A DNA stretch of 64,000 nt from Limosilactobacillus reuteri subsp. reuteri (GTDB taxonomy: Bacteria; Bacillota; Bacilli; Lactobacillales; Lactobacillaceae): positions 1,806,501-1,870,500 of the forward strand of contig NC_009513.1 in assembly GCF_000016825.1 (NCBI RefSeq). Reading direction: 5' to 3'. This document shows, piece by piece, positions 62,875 to 64,000 of the stretch. Positions within the stretch are counted from its first letter, which is position 1. Every line of letters begins with the position of its first letter. The notes beneath the pieces are model-generated. The model did no database searches, was not told the origin of the DNA, and was given only the letters and a program-made list of their open reading frames with translations. The translations under genes and the position numbers were made by a program.

Positions 62875-62892
62875 ATCGCTAAGAAAAAAACA

Positions 62893-63885
62893 ATGTCAAA
62901 AGTCCTTGCTGCTGCCTTAGGTGCTGCTGGTGCATTAGCTGTTGCTAACACCGCAAGTGCTGATACACAAGTTCAAGTACAATCAGGAGATACAGTATGG
63001 GGATTTGCTCAACAATACGCTACTACTGTTGATTCAATTTCTACTGCTAACCAATTAGCTGACCCTAACGTAATTTACGTTGGTCAACAATTAGTTATCC
63101 CATCTTCTGCTATCAGTACTGCTTCTGCTGCCGCAACTGTTGCTGCACCTACTGCAACTGATAACGCTACTGCTAGTCAAGCAGCCGTTGAAACTACTGA
63201 AACAACCGCTGCATCAACTACGCCAGCTGTTTCTACCACAAACGCAAGCAACGTAGCCGACCAAGCACAACCAACAACCGTCGTATCTGCTTCTGATAAC
63301 AATACTGCTGCTCAAGTTAGTGTTGCATCCCAAGCTCCAGCCCAAGTAAGTGCTGCTTCTGCTACTATTAGCGTTGCTCAAACTAGTGCTGCAAATACTA
63401 ACAACAACGTTACTACTTTAGCGGCTACTACTAACACTGCAGCGCCAACACAAACTACATACGCTGCTACTGAAGCAGTCGCTACTCCACAAAGCAACAC
63501 TACTGTTCAAAGTACTGCTGCTGGTCAAGGTAATGGTTCTACTGCTAATGCGGTTGCCGTTGCTCAAGCACAAATTGGTACTCCATATGTTTGGGGTGGT
63601 AACCAACCAGGCGGATTTGACTGCTCAGGATTAGTTCAATATGCATATGGTCTTGGTTCAAACTACCGGACTACTTACCAACAAACTAACCTTGGTACCC
63701 ACCAATACGATATCCAAAACGCTCAAAGTGGTGACCTTTACTTCTGGGGTCCAGATAGTGCTCCTTACCACGTTGCAATCGCTACTGGTAATGGTGGTTA
63801 CATCCAAGCTCCTACACCAGGTCAAAACGTTCAAACTGGTAATATCAACTACTACACTCCTAGCTTCTACATCAGCATGAACTAG
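62893..63885 (+). CDS. Secreted LysM-NlpC/P60 peptidoglycan endopeptidase
   Basis: From ATG 62893 the product is 330 residues: signal peptide (VLAAALGAAGALAVANTASA, cut after about residue 23), one LysM domain (VQSGDTVWGFAQQYATTVDS..., 27-72), a long Ala/Thr-rich linker (about 75-215) and a C-terminal NlpC/P60 domain with Cys in GGFDCSGLVQYAYG and His in PYHVAIATG. It cleaves peptide stems of the wall. AGGAG lies at 62861-62865, 27 bases from this ATG but 9 from an in-frame ATC at 62875 (AKKKTMSKVL), so translation probably starts there at a non-ATG codon. Confidence 0.88.
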   Translation: MSKVLAAALGAAGALAVANTASADTQVQVQSGDTVWGFAQQYATTVDSISTANQLADPNVIYVGQQLVIPSSAISTASAAATVAAPTATDNATASQAAVETTETTAASTTPAVSTTNASNVADQAQPTTVVSASDNNTAAQVSVASQAPAQVSAASATISVAQTSAANTNNNVTTLAATTNTAAPTQTTYAATEAVATPQSNTTVQSTAAGQGNGSTANAVAVAQAQIGTPYVWGGNQPGGFDCSGLVQYAYGLGSNYRTTYQQTNLGTHQYDIQNAQSGDLYFWGPDSAPYHVAIATGNGGYIQAPTPGQNVQTGNINYYTPSFYISMN

Positions 63886-63918
63886 GATACGAGTAGTATA
63901 ATTATTGAGTAAGATAGA

Positions 63919-63953
63919 GGATTTTCTTCTACCTTACTCTTTTTTCTTAGCAA
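63919..63953 (+). terminator. Terminator after the NlpC/P60 gene
   Basis: GAGTAAGATAGA pairs with TCTACCTTACTC (one mismatch), followed by six T residues. Confidence 0.85.
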
Positions 63954-64000
63954 ATTTTAATAATTATATTGACAGCTTTATTATCATTGGTTATACTTAA

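Overview
The window reads as a stretch of a low-GC Gram-positive chromosome of the Lactobacillaceae, most likely Limosilactobacillus and probably L. reuteri or a close relative. The basis is codon and base composition, strong AGGAGG-type ribosome binding sites, and typical lactobacillus genes: adjacent zwf and gnd, a galKTR operon with a class II GalT, a LacS-type symporter with a fused EIIA domain, PepO, BrnQ behind a T-box, and DUF3278 and Rpn-family proteins. The species call is inference. No tRNA, rRNA or CRISPR array was seen. One insertion sequence (IS30 type, carrying a nonsense codon) is present.

Layout. 0-8.6 kb: an edge-truncated membrane protein, a TIM-barrel isomerase-like protein, an AI-2E family permease, B3/4 and MarR genes, a three-gene operon in which two nucleotide-binding folds have lost their motifs (4.1-6.0 kb), a CNNM/CorC-like membrane protein, nrdI and a PhnB-like protein. 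8.7-18.5 kb: an MFS carrier, the oxidative pentose phosphate genes zwf and gnd, a LacS-like galactoside symporter, UspA, an Lrp regulator and a dicarboxylate/amino acid symporter. 18.7-24.4 kb: DedA, the IS30 copy, and galK-galT-galR. A dyad in front of galK recurs in front of the LacS-like gene, which links uptake and the Leloir pathway under one repressor. 24.5-30.4 kb: a small operon (SGNH hydrolase, tyrosine phosphatase, PEBP, small protein), two unrecognised proteins of which one carries an ungapped internal duplication, a GreA paralogue, and PnuC behind a structured leader.

31.5-36.0 kb is a complete Bce-type antimicrobial peptide sensing and export module, with a site matching the BceR consensus. 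36.0-38.0 kb is a cysteine biosynthesis operon (MetA-like serine acetyltransferase plus CysK). It is preceded by a 16-codon leader ORF ending Ser-Cys-Cys-stop, whose Cys codons form one arm of a terminator-like hairpin. This is a candidate ribosome-mediated cysteine attenuator and the most striking observation here. 38.2-44.2 kb: cardiolipin synthase, an MFS carrier, a macro-domain protein coupled to a membrane-anchored XRE regulator, and PepO. 44.3-47.7 kb: a co-directional cassette of 3-methyladenine glycosylase, MoxR-like AAA ATPase, metallopeptidase-VWA protein and a small partner. 47.7-59.7 kb: DUF488, a quinone-reductase-like flavoprotein, a lipoprotein, an Rpn nuclease with heptad repeats, DHH phosphoesterase, DUF2325, T-box(Ile)-brnQ, a GH73 autolysin, a PF06541 membrane protein and an ABC-F ATPase.

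59.7-62.6 kb is AT-rich and sparse, with small membrane proteins and a decayed PPC (DUF296) gene abutting a DUF3278 gene. The window ends with a LysM-NlpC/P60 secreted hydrolase whose ribosome binding site points to a non-ATG start.

Three dispersed repeats lie in convergent intergenic gaps (2.65, 27.18 and 30.41 kb). They share two conserved boxes around variable hairpins, and two of the copies show compensatory base changes.
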